NCBI GenBank assembly: GCA_019931185.1 | Contig: JAINDK010000025.1 | Location: 1-64,000, forward strand | Length of the DNA stretch: 64,000 bases | Direction: 5' to 3' | Source: Bryobacter sp. CoA8 C33 | GTDB lineage: Bacteria > Acidobacteriota > Terriglobia > Bryobacterales > Bryobacteraceae | Shown here: positions 7,557 through 15,537 of the stretch, piece after piece | Position numbering within the stretch: the stretch's first letter is position 1 | How the letters are laid out: every line of letters starts with the position of its first letter | The notes under the pieces: model-generated | The model's input: only the letters and a program-made list of their open reading frames with translations | Databases searched by the model: none | What the model was told of the DNA's origin: nothing | Made by a program: the position numbers and the translations under genes

Positions 7557-10040
7557 TTGCCGCTGGTCACCCATTCCGGTCCGCCTGCCTCGGGCAAATC
7601 CACGGCCCTACTTGCCCCCCTCCGCCAGGCCCTCCAGGCCCGCGATTGGAGCGTCCGGCTGCTGGTCCCCTCCGCTACCCTCGCCGGCCACCTCCGCAAC
7701 AACCTCGCCCGCGAAGGGCTCGTTCTCCGCCGCGATACCGTCTCCACCCTCACTCGCTTTCTCGATTCTCTTGCCCTCGCCGACCCCGCCCCCTCCCCGG
7801 CGCAACTGCAATCCCTCATCGCCTCCCTTCTCGAGGAGCGCTGCCCCGCGGAGTTCGATCCCCTTCGCGCCCGCCCCGGCTTCCACCGCCACCTCGCTCA
7901 AACCTGTGAGGCCCTCGCCCTCGCCGCCGTCCGTCCCTCTCAGGTCGATGGTCCTCTCTCCGGTCTCTACCAGCGTGTACTTGCCGGCCTTGCTTCTCAG
8001 CGGCTCGCCCTCCGCGGCCAGCGCCTCGAGCAGATCTCCGCCCGCCTTACCCCCGCCCATCTCGCCCCCCTCCGCCTCCTCCTGCTTGACGGCTTCTTCT
8101 CCTTCGCCAACACCGAACGCACCCTCATCGACCGTCTCGCCCTCTCGATAGACGTCCATCTCACCGAGGCCCACCCCGGCCCCTCCCAACCCCTCCGTCA
8201 CCCTAAAGTCCACTTCCACTCCGCCGCCAACGCCGAACAGGAAGCTCTCTTCATCGCCGGCCACATCCTTTCTCTCGCCCAACAGGGCGTTGAACTCCGC
8301 CGCATTGGCATCCTCCTCCGCAATCCCGATGCCGACTCCCCCCTCATCGAGACCACTCTCGCCCGCCTCGCCATCCCTTCCCGCTCTTATCTCGGCGCCC
8401 CCATCCTCCAACACCCCGTCATTCTTCTGCATCGCCACCTCATCGCCGCCGCTCAGAATAACTGGGATAACGAGTCCGTCCTCGCCGCCCTCCGCACCCG
8501 CCTCACCGGCCTCGGCGGCTCCCCTGCCGGCGACCAGCTCGAGTTCGATACCCTCACGGCTCTCCCCTCCAATTCCCTCGCCGCCTTTCCCTCTCTCGCC
8601 CCCTTCGCCCACTGGTCCCATCAGCTTTTCTCGCCCTCCGAGGCCGTCGCCGAGCTCCGTCGTGTTGCCTCACTGCTGGCTGCTCCCTTCGCTCTCGATC
8701 CCTCTCTCGCCCTCGCCGCCGAATGGCACGACCGCTCCACCGTCCTCGCCACCCTCCACCAGACTCTCGATCAGACTGCCGCCTCTCTCCCCGCCACTCC
8801 CCTCCCCCTTCCCGTCTTCTGGTCTCACGTCGACTCAAACCTCGCCGCCCTCACTCTCCATGAGCGCGACACCCGCCGCAACGTCGTCCACATCCTCGAC
8901 TTCTTCGAGGCCCGCCAGTGGGATCTCGACTACGTCTTCGCTCCCGGCCTCTTCGATTCCGCCTTCCCCCAGCGCTTCACCGCCGACCCGCTCCTTTCCG
9001 AAGCCGCTAAACGCTCCTTCGGCATGAAGACCCTCGAAGACCGCCACAACGAAGAACTCTTCCTCGCCCCAATCCTCCTCACTCGCGCCCACCGTGAGCT
9101 CCATCTCTCCTACCCCCTGATCAATGCCAAGGGCGATCCCCTCCTGCCCTCCCCCCTCCTCCCCTTTCCTCCCTCTCCGCTGCCGCCCCATATCGTTGCG
9201 ACACCAACGATCTCCCGCCCCGGCGCGCCCGCCCGCCTCTCTGGTCCCTGGCGCTCCCCCTCCCACCCCTGGTCCGCCAGTGAATTCGAAACCTTCCTCG
9301 CCTGCCCCTTCCGCCACTTCGCCTCCCGCGGCCTCAAACTCACCGGCCTCCCCGAATCCCCGGCCGAGCGCCTCAATCCCCTCCTTCTCGGCAACATCGC
9401 TCATGAGGCCATCCGCCAGTGGACCCTTGATCCCTCCCGCGATATCGAAGCCATCGCCGACCGCGTCCTCGACCGCGAAGCCAAACAAGCCCGTGTTCCC
9501 CGCGGCTACCACTTCGAGCGTGAACGCATCAATCTCCTCCGCAACCTCAAGCTCTACTCCACCCTCGCTCCCCCGGTTCCCCCCGGCTGGACTCCCCACC
9601 TCGAACAACCCTTCACCCTCGAGTTCCCCAACGGCGGCCCCACCGTGCGCGGCTTCATCGACCGCTACGACCGCGCCCCCGACGGCCGTATTGCTGCCTA
9701 CGACTACAAATACTCCCGCGCCGAAAAGCTCGACGAAAAATACCCCATCCAGGGCGCCCTCTACGCTCTCGCCCTCGGCGAGGGCGTAGAACAGTTCAGC
9801 TTCATCGGCCTCCGCGAACAATCCAAACCCGTCACCCTCTCCGGCCCGGATCTCACCGCTGCCACAACCGCTGCCCTCTCCAGCATCGAAAACATCCTCA
9901 CCCTCGTCTCCTCCGGCCACATCGCCGTCGAACCCCTCCACCCCCAAAACTGCTCCTGGTGCGAATTCCGCGACGCCTGCCGCATCCGTGAACGCAGCAT
10001 CCCCATCGAAGAGCCCGCCCTCGAGGCCGCCGCCGAATGA
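7557..10040 (+). CDS. AddB-like helicase/nuclease subunit with C-terminal PD-(D/E)xK domain
   Basis: The 827-residue protein starts at a TTG with a P-loop at residues 7-14 (SGPPASGKST). The middle is a degenerate helicase-like scaffold, as in AddB. The C-terminal nuclease domain begins with SEFETFLACPFRHF and contains AYDYKYSRAEKLDEKYPIQ, the D-(x)-K nuclease core. Cysteines near residue 582 and in NCSWCEFRDAC near 798-807 form the four-ligand set of an AddB/Cas4-type 4Fe-4S cluster. Together with the next gene it would resect double-strand breaks for recombination. The stop overlaps the partner start by 4 bp. Confidence 0.85.
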   Translation: MPLVTHSGPPASGKSTALLAPLRQALQARDWSVRLLVPSATLAGHLRNNLAREGLVLRRDTVSTLTRFLDSLALADPAPSPAQLQSLIASLLEERCPAEFDPLRARPGFHRHLAQTCEALALAAVRPSQVDGPLSGLYQRVLAGLASQRLALRGQRLEQISARLTPAHLAPLRLLLLDGFFSFANTERTLIDRLALSIDVHLTEAHPGPSQPLRHPKVHFHSAANAEQEALFIAGHILSLAQQGVELRRIGILLRNPDADSPLIETTLARLAIPSRSYLGAPILQHPVILLHRHLIAAAQNNWDNESVLAALRTRLTGLGGSPAGDQLEFDTLTALPSNSLAAFPSLAPFAHWSHQLFSPSEAVAELRRVASLLAAPFALDPSLALAAEWHDRSTVLATLHQTLDQTAASLPATPLPLPVFWSHVDSNLAALTLHERDTRRNVVHILDFFEARQWDLDYVFAPGLFDSAFPQRFTADPLLSEAAKRSFGMKTLEDRHNEELFLAPILLTRAHRELHLSYPLINAKGDPLLPSPLLPFPPSPLPPHIVATPTISRPGAPARLSGPWRSPSHPWSASEFETFLACPFRHFASRGLKLTGLPESPAERLNPLLLGNIAHEAIRQWTLDPSRDIEAIADRVLDREAKQARVPRGYHFERERINLLRNLKLYSTLAPPVPPGWTPHLEQPFTLEFPNGGPTVRGFIDRYDRAPDGRIAAYDYKYSRAEKLDEKYPIQGALYALALGEGVEQFSFIGLREQSKPVTLSGPDLTAATTAALSSIENILTLVSSGHIAVEPLHPQNCSWCEFRDACRIRERSIPIEEPALEAAAE

Positions 10041-12997
10041 AGCTCACTCCCCAACAACACGCCGCCATCCACCGCACCGGCCAGGACGTCTGCGTCATCG
10101 CTGGCCCCGGTTCCGGCAAAACCCGCGTCCTCGCCGAACGCTTCGCCTGGCTTGTCCTCAGCCAGAACATCTCGCCCCGCAACATCCTCGCCCTCACCTT
10201 CACCGAAAAGGCCGCCAACGAAATCCGCTCCCGTGTCGCCAAAACCAATCACCCCGACATTGATTTCGCTCCCATCTCCACCTTCCATGGCCTTTGCAAA
10301 CGCCTCCTCACCGAGTTCTCCATCGCCGCCGGGCTCGACCCCACCACCCAGCTCTGGGACGATCGCATCGCCGCCTCCGAACTGCACGCCTCCATCGAAC
10401 ACGTCCTCAACGATGCCGCCCACACCGGCACCGCCACCCTCCGCCGCCTCTTCACCACCTACAATTCCTCTTCCATCACCACCGACCTCCGCTCCCTTTA
10501 CAACCAGATCCGTTCTCTCTCTACCTCCTTCCCCCAACCCGACGCCCCTCCCTCGATTCCCAACATCCTCCCCCCCTTTCTCGCCCTCGGCGAAGACATC
10601 CTCAACACTCCTCCCACCACTCCCAAGTCCCGCGAATTCCACGAAGCCTTCCGCGAACACTTCGCCCGCCTCACTGCCCTCGGCCTCACCCCCTCCTGGC
10701 AACACATCGACCTCATCGAAGGCTTCCCCAAACGCGGCAACCTCCCTAAACCCCTCTCCGACATCGCCCGGCAGTTCTACGACTTGCACGCCACCATCAT
10801 CTCCACGATCGTCCTCAGCCTCGTTCATCCCGAACGCAATTACCTGATCGAACTCCTCAACCGCATCCACTCCCACTACTCCGAACGCAAACTCTCCGCC
10901 GCCCGCCTCGACTTCAACGACCTCGAGCACCACACCCTCCACCTCCTCGAGCGCAATTCCCGAGTCCGCGAAGAACTCCAGCGTCGCTTCGAGCACATCC
11001 TGATGGACGAAATGCAGGACACCAACCCCATCCAGTGGCAACTCCTGTCCCTGCTCCGCACCCCCGGCTCCTTCTTCGCCGTCGGCGACGTCAACCAGAG
11101 CATCTACGGCTTCCGCTTCGCCGCCCCTGAAGAATTCATCGCCTACCGTGACTCCCTCCTCGCCCAGGGCGCCGTCATCGACTACCTCGGCGATAACTTT
11201 CGCACCCGCCCGGAAATTCTCGACTTCACCAACACCCTCGCCTCTGCCCTCCCCGGCCTCCAGCCTCCCAATCTCTCCTCCGGCCGCCGCTTCACCACCG
11301 CCGATACCCCGCTCAGCATCCACGCCTTCTCCGAAGATGCCGAGGAATTCGCCTTCCTCGTCTCCGAAATCCAGCACCTTAGCGAAAACTTCGTCGTCGA
11401 GCCTAAGGACGGCTCCCCCCTCCGCCGCCTCTCTCTGTCCGACATCGCCATCCTCGTCCGCACCGCCGCCAAGGCCGAAGCCATCGCCGCCGCCCTTGCC
11501 TCCCACGACATTCCTTATCTACTCAGCGGCGGCCGTATGTTCTTCGATACCCAGGAGGTCGCCGACTGCCTCAACTGGCTCCACTACCTCGCCAATCCTC
11601 TCAACACCATCGCGCGCGCCACCGTCCTCCGCAGCCCCTTCGCTTCCCTGTCCGACGGCGACATCTTGTCCGGCCTCAGTTCTCCCGCTCTCGATGCCCT
11701 CCATGCCAGCCAGCGCGCCCGCCTCGATACCACCCCTCCCGGCCGCTTCCTCACCGAATTGCTCGACACCACCGGCTACCTCTCCCAGGCCAGCCCGGCC
11801 GTCGCCGCCAATGTCGATAAACTCCTCTCTCTCATTCGCTCTCTCTGGCGGGAGCAACCCTCCCACCTCCCCGCCTTCGTTGCCGAACTCGAGCGCATGC
11901 GCGCCGCCGCCCAGGAAAAATCCGCCCCTGTTCCCTCCTGTGGCGAAGCGGTTCAGATCCTCACCGTCCACGCCTCCAAAGGCCTCGAGTTCCCCGTCGT
12001 CTTCCTCCCCGGCTGTTACTTCCACTCTCCTCCCAATCGCTCCTCGCTCCTCTTCGGCCGCCCCGACCGCATCGGCGTCCGCTGGAACAATCCCCTCACC
12101 GGCGTCTCTCTTCCCGACCTCCTGGCCAGTAGGATCATCGCCGCGCGCAAACTCGAGGATAGCCACGAACTCGAGCGCCAGCTCTTTGTTGCTCTCACTC
12201 GCGCCGAACAGCGCCTCTACCTCTCCTGGGCCGGCGAACAAAAACGCGGCTGGGTCAAACACCTTGCTGGTTTTAGCGGCAAAAGCTGGCCCGCCGGCTT
12301 GCCGACGCCCCTGCCACCCCTCGCCGCCCCCATCGCCCCCGCTGCTCCCATCCTCCTGGCCCCGCTTCCCTCCCAACCCGTCCAGCTCTCCTCGGCCAAT
12401 CCCACTGACCTCGCGCTCTACGCCACTTGCCCCCGGCACTTCTTCCTCTCCCGGCTCGCCGCGATCACTTACCCTCAGGACGCCCCCCCGGACGGCGCCG
12501 CCAATCTCGGCTCCCTCGTCCACCAGCTTCTCGCTGGCCAGCTCCCTTCTGTCCCGCCCCCTCCCGAAGCTCTCCAATTAGTTGCAGTCGCAACGAATTC
12601 TTCCCTCGCCGCGGAACTCGCCTCTGCCCTCTGGGTCGAACGCGAATTCGATTTTGTCTTCTCCTTCGACGGCCTCGTCATCGAAGGCGCCATCGACCTC
12701 TGCTTTGAATCCCCCGCTGGGCAAATCACCATCATCGATTACAAAACCGGCCAGCCCCGTCCCCGCTCCTACGCCCTCCAGATGGCTCTTTACCGCGAGG
12801 CCATCTCCCGCCTGTATCCCGGCAAACCCATCCGCTCGGAACTCTTCTTCCTCTCCACCGGCGAACGCCTCTCCATCGATACCCCCCTCGACCGCTCCCT
12901 CCTCCATCGCTTCCAGTCCGCCACCGATTTCTCCACCCAGCCTGGTGCCCATTGCCAGCGCTGCCCCCACCTTTCCCGCGCCTGCCCTGTTAACTAA
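10037..12997 (+). CDS. UvrD/Rep-type helicase-nuclease, AddA/RecB-like
   Basis: This 986-residue superfamily 1 helicase shows all expected motifs: I AGPGSGKT, Ia LTFTEKAANEI, STFHGLCK, II DEMQD, III VGDVNQSIYGFR, V TVHASKGLEF and VI VALTRAEQRLYLSW. A C-terminal PD-(D/E)xK nuclease follows, with ITIIDYKTGQ near residue 899. Unusually, this subunit also has a cysteine set, ATCPRHFF near 797 and CQRCPHLSRAC near 973-983, arranged like the Fe-S ligands of AddB. It overlaps the AddB-like gene by ATGA and should form a heterodimer that unwinds and trims DNA ends. Confidence 0.9.
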   Translation: MKLTPQQHAAIHRTGQDVCVIAGPGSGKTRVLAERFAWLVLSQNISPRNILALTFTEKAANEIRSRVAKTNHPDIDFAPISTFHGLCKRLLTEFSIAAGLDPTTQLWDDRIAASELHASIEHVLNDAAHTGTATLRRLFTTYNSSSITTDLRSLYNQIRSLSTSFPQPDAPPSIPNILPPFLALGEDILNTPPTTPKSREFHEAFREHFARLTALGLTPSWQHIDLIEGFPKRGNLPKPLSDIARQFYDLHATIISTIVLSLVHPERNYLIELLNRIHSHYSERKLSAARLDFNDLEHHTLHLLERNSRVREELQRRFEHILMDEMQDTNPIQWQLLSLLRTPGSFFAVGDVNQSIYGFRFAAPEEFIAYRDSLLAQGAVIDYLGDNFRTRPEILDFTNTLASALPGLQPPNLSSGRRFTTADTPLSIHAFSEDAEEFAFLVSEIQHLSENFVVEPKDGSPLRRLSLSDIAILVRTAAKAEAIAAALASHDIPYLLSGGRMFFDTQEVADCLNWLHYLANPLNTIARATVLRSPFASLSDGDILSGLSSPALDALHASQRARLDTTPPGRFLTELLDTTGYLSQASPAVAANVDKLLSLIRSLWREQPSHLPAFVAELERMRAAAQEKSAPVPSCGEAVQILTVHASKGLEFPVVFLPGCYFHSPPNRSSLLFGRPDRIGVRWNNPLTGVSLPDLLASRIIAARKLEDSHELERQLFVALTRAEQRLYLSWAGEQKRGWVKHLAGFSGKSWPAGLPTPLPPLAAPIAPAAPILLAPLPSQPVQLSSANPTDLALYATCPRHFFLSRLAAITYPQDAPPDGAANLGSLVHQLLAGQLPSVPPPPEALQLVAVATNSSLAAELASALWVEREFDFVFSFDGLVIEGAIDLCFESPAGQITIIDYKTGQPRPRSYALQMALYREAISRLYPGKPIRSELFFLSTGERLSIDTPLDRSLLHRFQSATDFSTQPGAHCQRCPHLSRACPVN

Positions 12998-13050
12998 GCA
13001 AATTCTCCTGCCACTTCCGTTCCGTCTGATACGTATTCATCCATAGATCC

Positions 13051-13866
13051 ATGCTCGCTCTCTTTTCGATCCTCGCCCTCAGCGCCGCCCCGGATGCCCA
13101 AACCATCATGAACCAGGTCGCCGCCAACCTCGCCCGCGGCTCCGATCTCCGCGCACAGTACGTCTATTCGCAAAAGCTCCATACCCGCCTCCTCCGCACC
13201 AATTCCAAACTCGCCCGCGAAGAACGCCGCACTTACAATGTTTTTCCTTCCCCTCAAGGCGTCGAACATAAGCTCATCCACTTCGATGGCCAGTACGAAA
13301 AGCATGGCAAGATCCATCCCTACACCGATCCCAAATTCCGCCACAAAGACCTCGACATCGATGGCGAAATCATCGCCGACCTCGCTGAGGACCTCGTCGC
13401 CGACAAGAATTCCAAGGACGGCATCGACATGGATTTATTCCCCTTCCTTCCCAAGGACCTGCCTCACTATACTTTCAAACTCCTCAGCTCGGAAAACTAC
13501 CGCGGGCGTCCTGTTCATCGCATTTCCTTCGAGCCCGTCAAGGATGATGAAGACGCCAAGCCTTGGGCCGGCGAAATGCTCATCGACGCCGAAGACCTCC
13601 ACCCCCTCTCCATCCAAACCAAGCTCACGCTAAAAATACACTTTCTCGTCAAAACTATCCTCGGCAGCGATATCCGCCAGACAGGCTTCTCCCTCACTTA
13701 CACCCGCGTCGCCCCCGGCCTCTGGTTCCCCGCCACCTACGGCACCGAAATGCGCGTCGATGTCCTGTTCGGCTACAAACGCATCATCACTCTCAATATG
13801 GAATCTAGCGGTTTCCGTAAAGCCAGCGCCGATTCCTCCATCACCTTTGAGACGCCCCAGCCCTAA
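13051..13866 (+). CDS. Secreted hypothetical protein, LolA/outer-membrane-lipoprotein-sorting-like
   Basis: The 271-residue product opens with a signal peptide (MLALFSILALSAAPDAQ) and a region, TIMNQVAANLARGSDLRAQYVYSQKL, that resembles the start of lipoprotein-sorting (LolA-fold) proteins: a helix followed by strands describing an amphipathic half-barrel. The rest is rich in beta strands, with GEMLIDAEDLHPLSIQTKL resembling the conserved central part of such proteins. The assignment is by pattern only. Its stop codon overlaps the stop of the broken cyclase gene on the other strand. It follows AddA by 53 bp and is unlikely to share its function. Confidence 0.7.
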   Translation: MLALFSILALSAAPDAQTIMNQVAANLARGSDLRAQYVYSQKLHTRLLRTNSKLAREERRTYNVFPSPQGVEHKLIHFDGQYEKHGKIHPYTDPKFRHKDLDIDGEIIADLAEDLVADKNSKDGIDMDLFPFLPKDLPHYTFKLLSSENYRGRPVHRISFEPVKDDEDAKPWAGEMLIDAEDLHPLSIQTKLTLKIHFLVKTILGSDIRQTGFSLTYTRVAPGLWFPATYGTEMRVDVLFGYKRIITLNMESSGFRKASADSSITFETPQP

Positions 13867-14378
13867 GCAATCACGTACGCCCGCAACGGTAAGGTCGCCC
13901 CGCCCTCCCGTGGCACAGCCGCCCGCAACAAGGCCGTGTGCGGCGGCCGTCTCCAGTCACTCAATGAATTGATGTTCACTGAATCGATCCCCACCAACGC
14001 CACCCCCGCCTCCACCAACTCCTTGCACGCCTCCCGCGTCAAGTGCGGGTTCGCCCCAAAGTATTCCTCCCTTCACCAGTGCCGGCTTCATTCCATCCGC
14101 ACCAGCACGGCCTTCCCCTCCAGTTGCCTCCCCTGAAATCGCTCCGGCCCGAGCGCCCATTCTCCCACTGCCACCACCACCACCGCCCGCACATGCGCCA
14201 CACGCTCCAGCGGCAAGTCAGCCAGATCGGTCGCCCCCCGCCAGTGGTGGATCGGTTCATCCACAAAGCTTCCCCTGTTCCCGCAACAATCCAGTGACGC
14301 GATATAGAACTCGCTCAGGCCCCGATACTTCTCCGCGTCGTACTCCATTAGCACTTCCGCCCGCAGCCCCACCACCAT
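13863..14378 (-). pseudogene. Cyclase-family (kynurenine-formamidase-like) pseudogene with two in-frame TGA codons
   Basis: Reading the - strand from the ATG at 14378 gives a cyclase-like protein: GLSEFYIAS, then FVDEPIHHW, DLADLPLERVAHVRAVVV and GKAVLVRME. A TGA follows (14088-14090), then SRHW, a second TGA (14073-14075) and, still in the same frame, REEYFGANPHLTREACKELV, ALVGIDSVNIN and a short end at TAG 13863. Family members read roughly VLVRTGWSRHWG.EEY there, so the first TGA replaces a Trp codon and the second a Gly codon. The stretch between HTALLR and PLRAYVIA is about 25-30 residues shorter than in relatives, suggesting an in-frame deletion. The usual HxGTHxD metal motif is also not intact. 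Confidence 0.75.
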
Positions 14379-14384
14379 CAGGCG

Positions 14385-14420
14385 CCCCTCTTCCCGCCCC
14401 TCCTCCCGCCCCTCCTCCCG
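14385..14420 (-). repeat. Three tandem copies of a 12-nt G-rich unit
   Basis: On the - strand the unit CGGGAGGAGGGG occurs three times back to back, the last copy with one change. It fills the 52-bp gap between the anmK stop and the pseudogene start. Six runs of three or four G on one strand could support a G-quadruplex, and the purine tract also offers repeated Shine-Dalgarno-like GGAGG sequences. Confidence 0.85.
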
Positions 14421-14430
14421 GGAAAACGTT

Positions 14431-15537
14431 CTATCGACCCGGCCGAAGTCCCCCCGGATGGATCTCCCCGAGCAAAACTCCCTTGCGCGCCCCCGTTGCT
14501 CCCGGCAAGTTTCCTGCCTTCCCCAGCTTCGTTGCCGCTGCCAGATACGCAAACGCCATTGCCTCCTTGGCGTCCGGCGGAATCCCCACATCCGCCGTCG
14601 AATGCACATACGCCCCCGGCAGAAGCCCCTGTAACTCCGCCATCAGCAGCGGGTTCCATACTCCCCCTCCACTCACCAGACATTCATCCACGCGAAACTT
14701 CGGCGCGATAAACCGCTCAATGCCCTCCGCGATCGTCACCGCCGTCAAAGCCGTTGCGGTCGCGATCAAATCCTCAACCGGCAACGCCGTCGCCATCAGC
14801 TCTGCGACAAACTCCGCCCCATACTGCTCCCGCCCCGCCGACTTCGGCGGCTTCCGCCGGTAGTACCCATCCCGCCGCAACTTCTCGAGTAATTCCCGGT
14901 TCAGCTTTCCCTTCCGTCCCAGCTTCCCGTCCCGGTCATAGTTCTGCCGCCCACCGGTTGCAATCGCCGCCAACTGGTCGATCACCATATTGCCCGGGCC
15001 CGTGTCAAAAGCGAATACGTCCTTCCCCCGCCCCTTCTTCGGCAGCGCATGCACATTCGCAATTCCCCCTATGTTGATGCCCACCCGGTTCACCTGCTCA
15101 TGCGTCAGCACCATCCAGTCAAAAAACGGCACTAGCGGCGCGCCCTGTCCACCCGCCGCGATATCCCGTGCCCGGAAGTTCGTAATCGTCTCAATCCCCA
15201 GCCGCTCGGCGATCACCGCCCCTTCCCCGATCTGCAGCGTGCACCGCGGCCCCTCATGATAAATCGTCTGCCCGTGGCAGCCCACCAGTTCAATCCCCTT
15301 CACTCCCACCGCCGCCACGGCCGCCGCATACCGCTCCCCCAACTCATAGTGCAGCCGCGCAATATCCCGCGTATGGCACTCCGCATTCGACACCGCCAAA
15401 ATCCTCCGCCGCAACCCCGCCGGATAAGGTGTCGCGCGAAACCCAACCAGCTCCAGCTCCGGCCACTCTACATCCACCACAGCCACATCAATACCGTCGA
15501 GCGAGGTGCCCGACATCACGCCCGCTACACGCATCAC
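14431..15537 (-). CDS. anmK: Anhydro-N-acetylmuramic acid kinase (AnmK)
   Basis: AnmK hydrolyses and phosphorylates 1,6-anhydro-MurNAc to MurNAc-6-phosphate with ATP, feeding MurQ. The 368-residue protein has the N-terminal phosphate-binding motif GVMSGTSLDGIDVA, the NFRARDIAAGGQGAPL segment with the catalytic Asp, and GINIGGIANVH and DTGPGN motifs of the actin-like ATPase fold. The start ATG at 15537 overlaps the mutS stop by 4 bp (ATGA), so its translation is probably coupled to the mismatch-repair gene although the functions are unrelated. MurQ is encoded elsewhere in the window, which completes this branch of wall recycling. Confidence 0.96.
   Translation of the reverse strand: MMRVAGVMSGTSLDGIDVAVVDVEWPELELVGFRATPYPAGLRRRILAVSNAECHTRDIARLHYELGERYAAAVAAVGVKGIELVGCHGQTIYHEGPRCTLQIGEGAVIAERLGIETITNFRARDIAAGGQGAPLVPFFDWMVLTHEQVNRVGINIGGIANVHALPKKGRGKDVFAFDTGPGNMVIDQLAAIATGGRQNYDRDGKLGRKGKLNRELLEKLRRDGYYRRKPPKSAGREQYGAEFVAELMATALPVEDLIATATALTAVTIAEGIERFIAPKFRVDECLVSGGGVWNPLLMAELQGLLPGAYVHSTADVGIPPDAKEAMAFAYLAAATKLGKAGNLPGATGARKGVLLGEIHPGGLRPGR

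Noticed and set aside
13863-14378. TGA recoding (selenocysteine or Trp) in the cyclase gene
   Set aside because: Other genes in the window end in TGA, no SECIS-like structure is evident at the sites, one TGA replaces Gly, and a deletion is also present.
14088-14609. Cyclase frame extending into anmK
   Set aside because: The part overlapping anmK is low-complexity Arg/Gln-rich with no cyclase features; only the segment below 14378 is kept as pseudogene.
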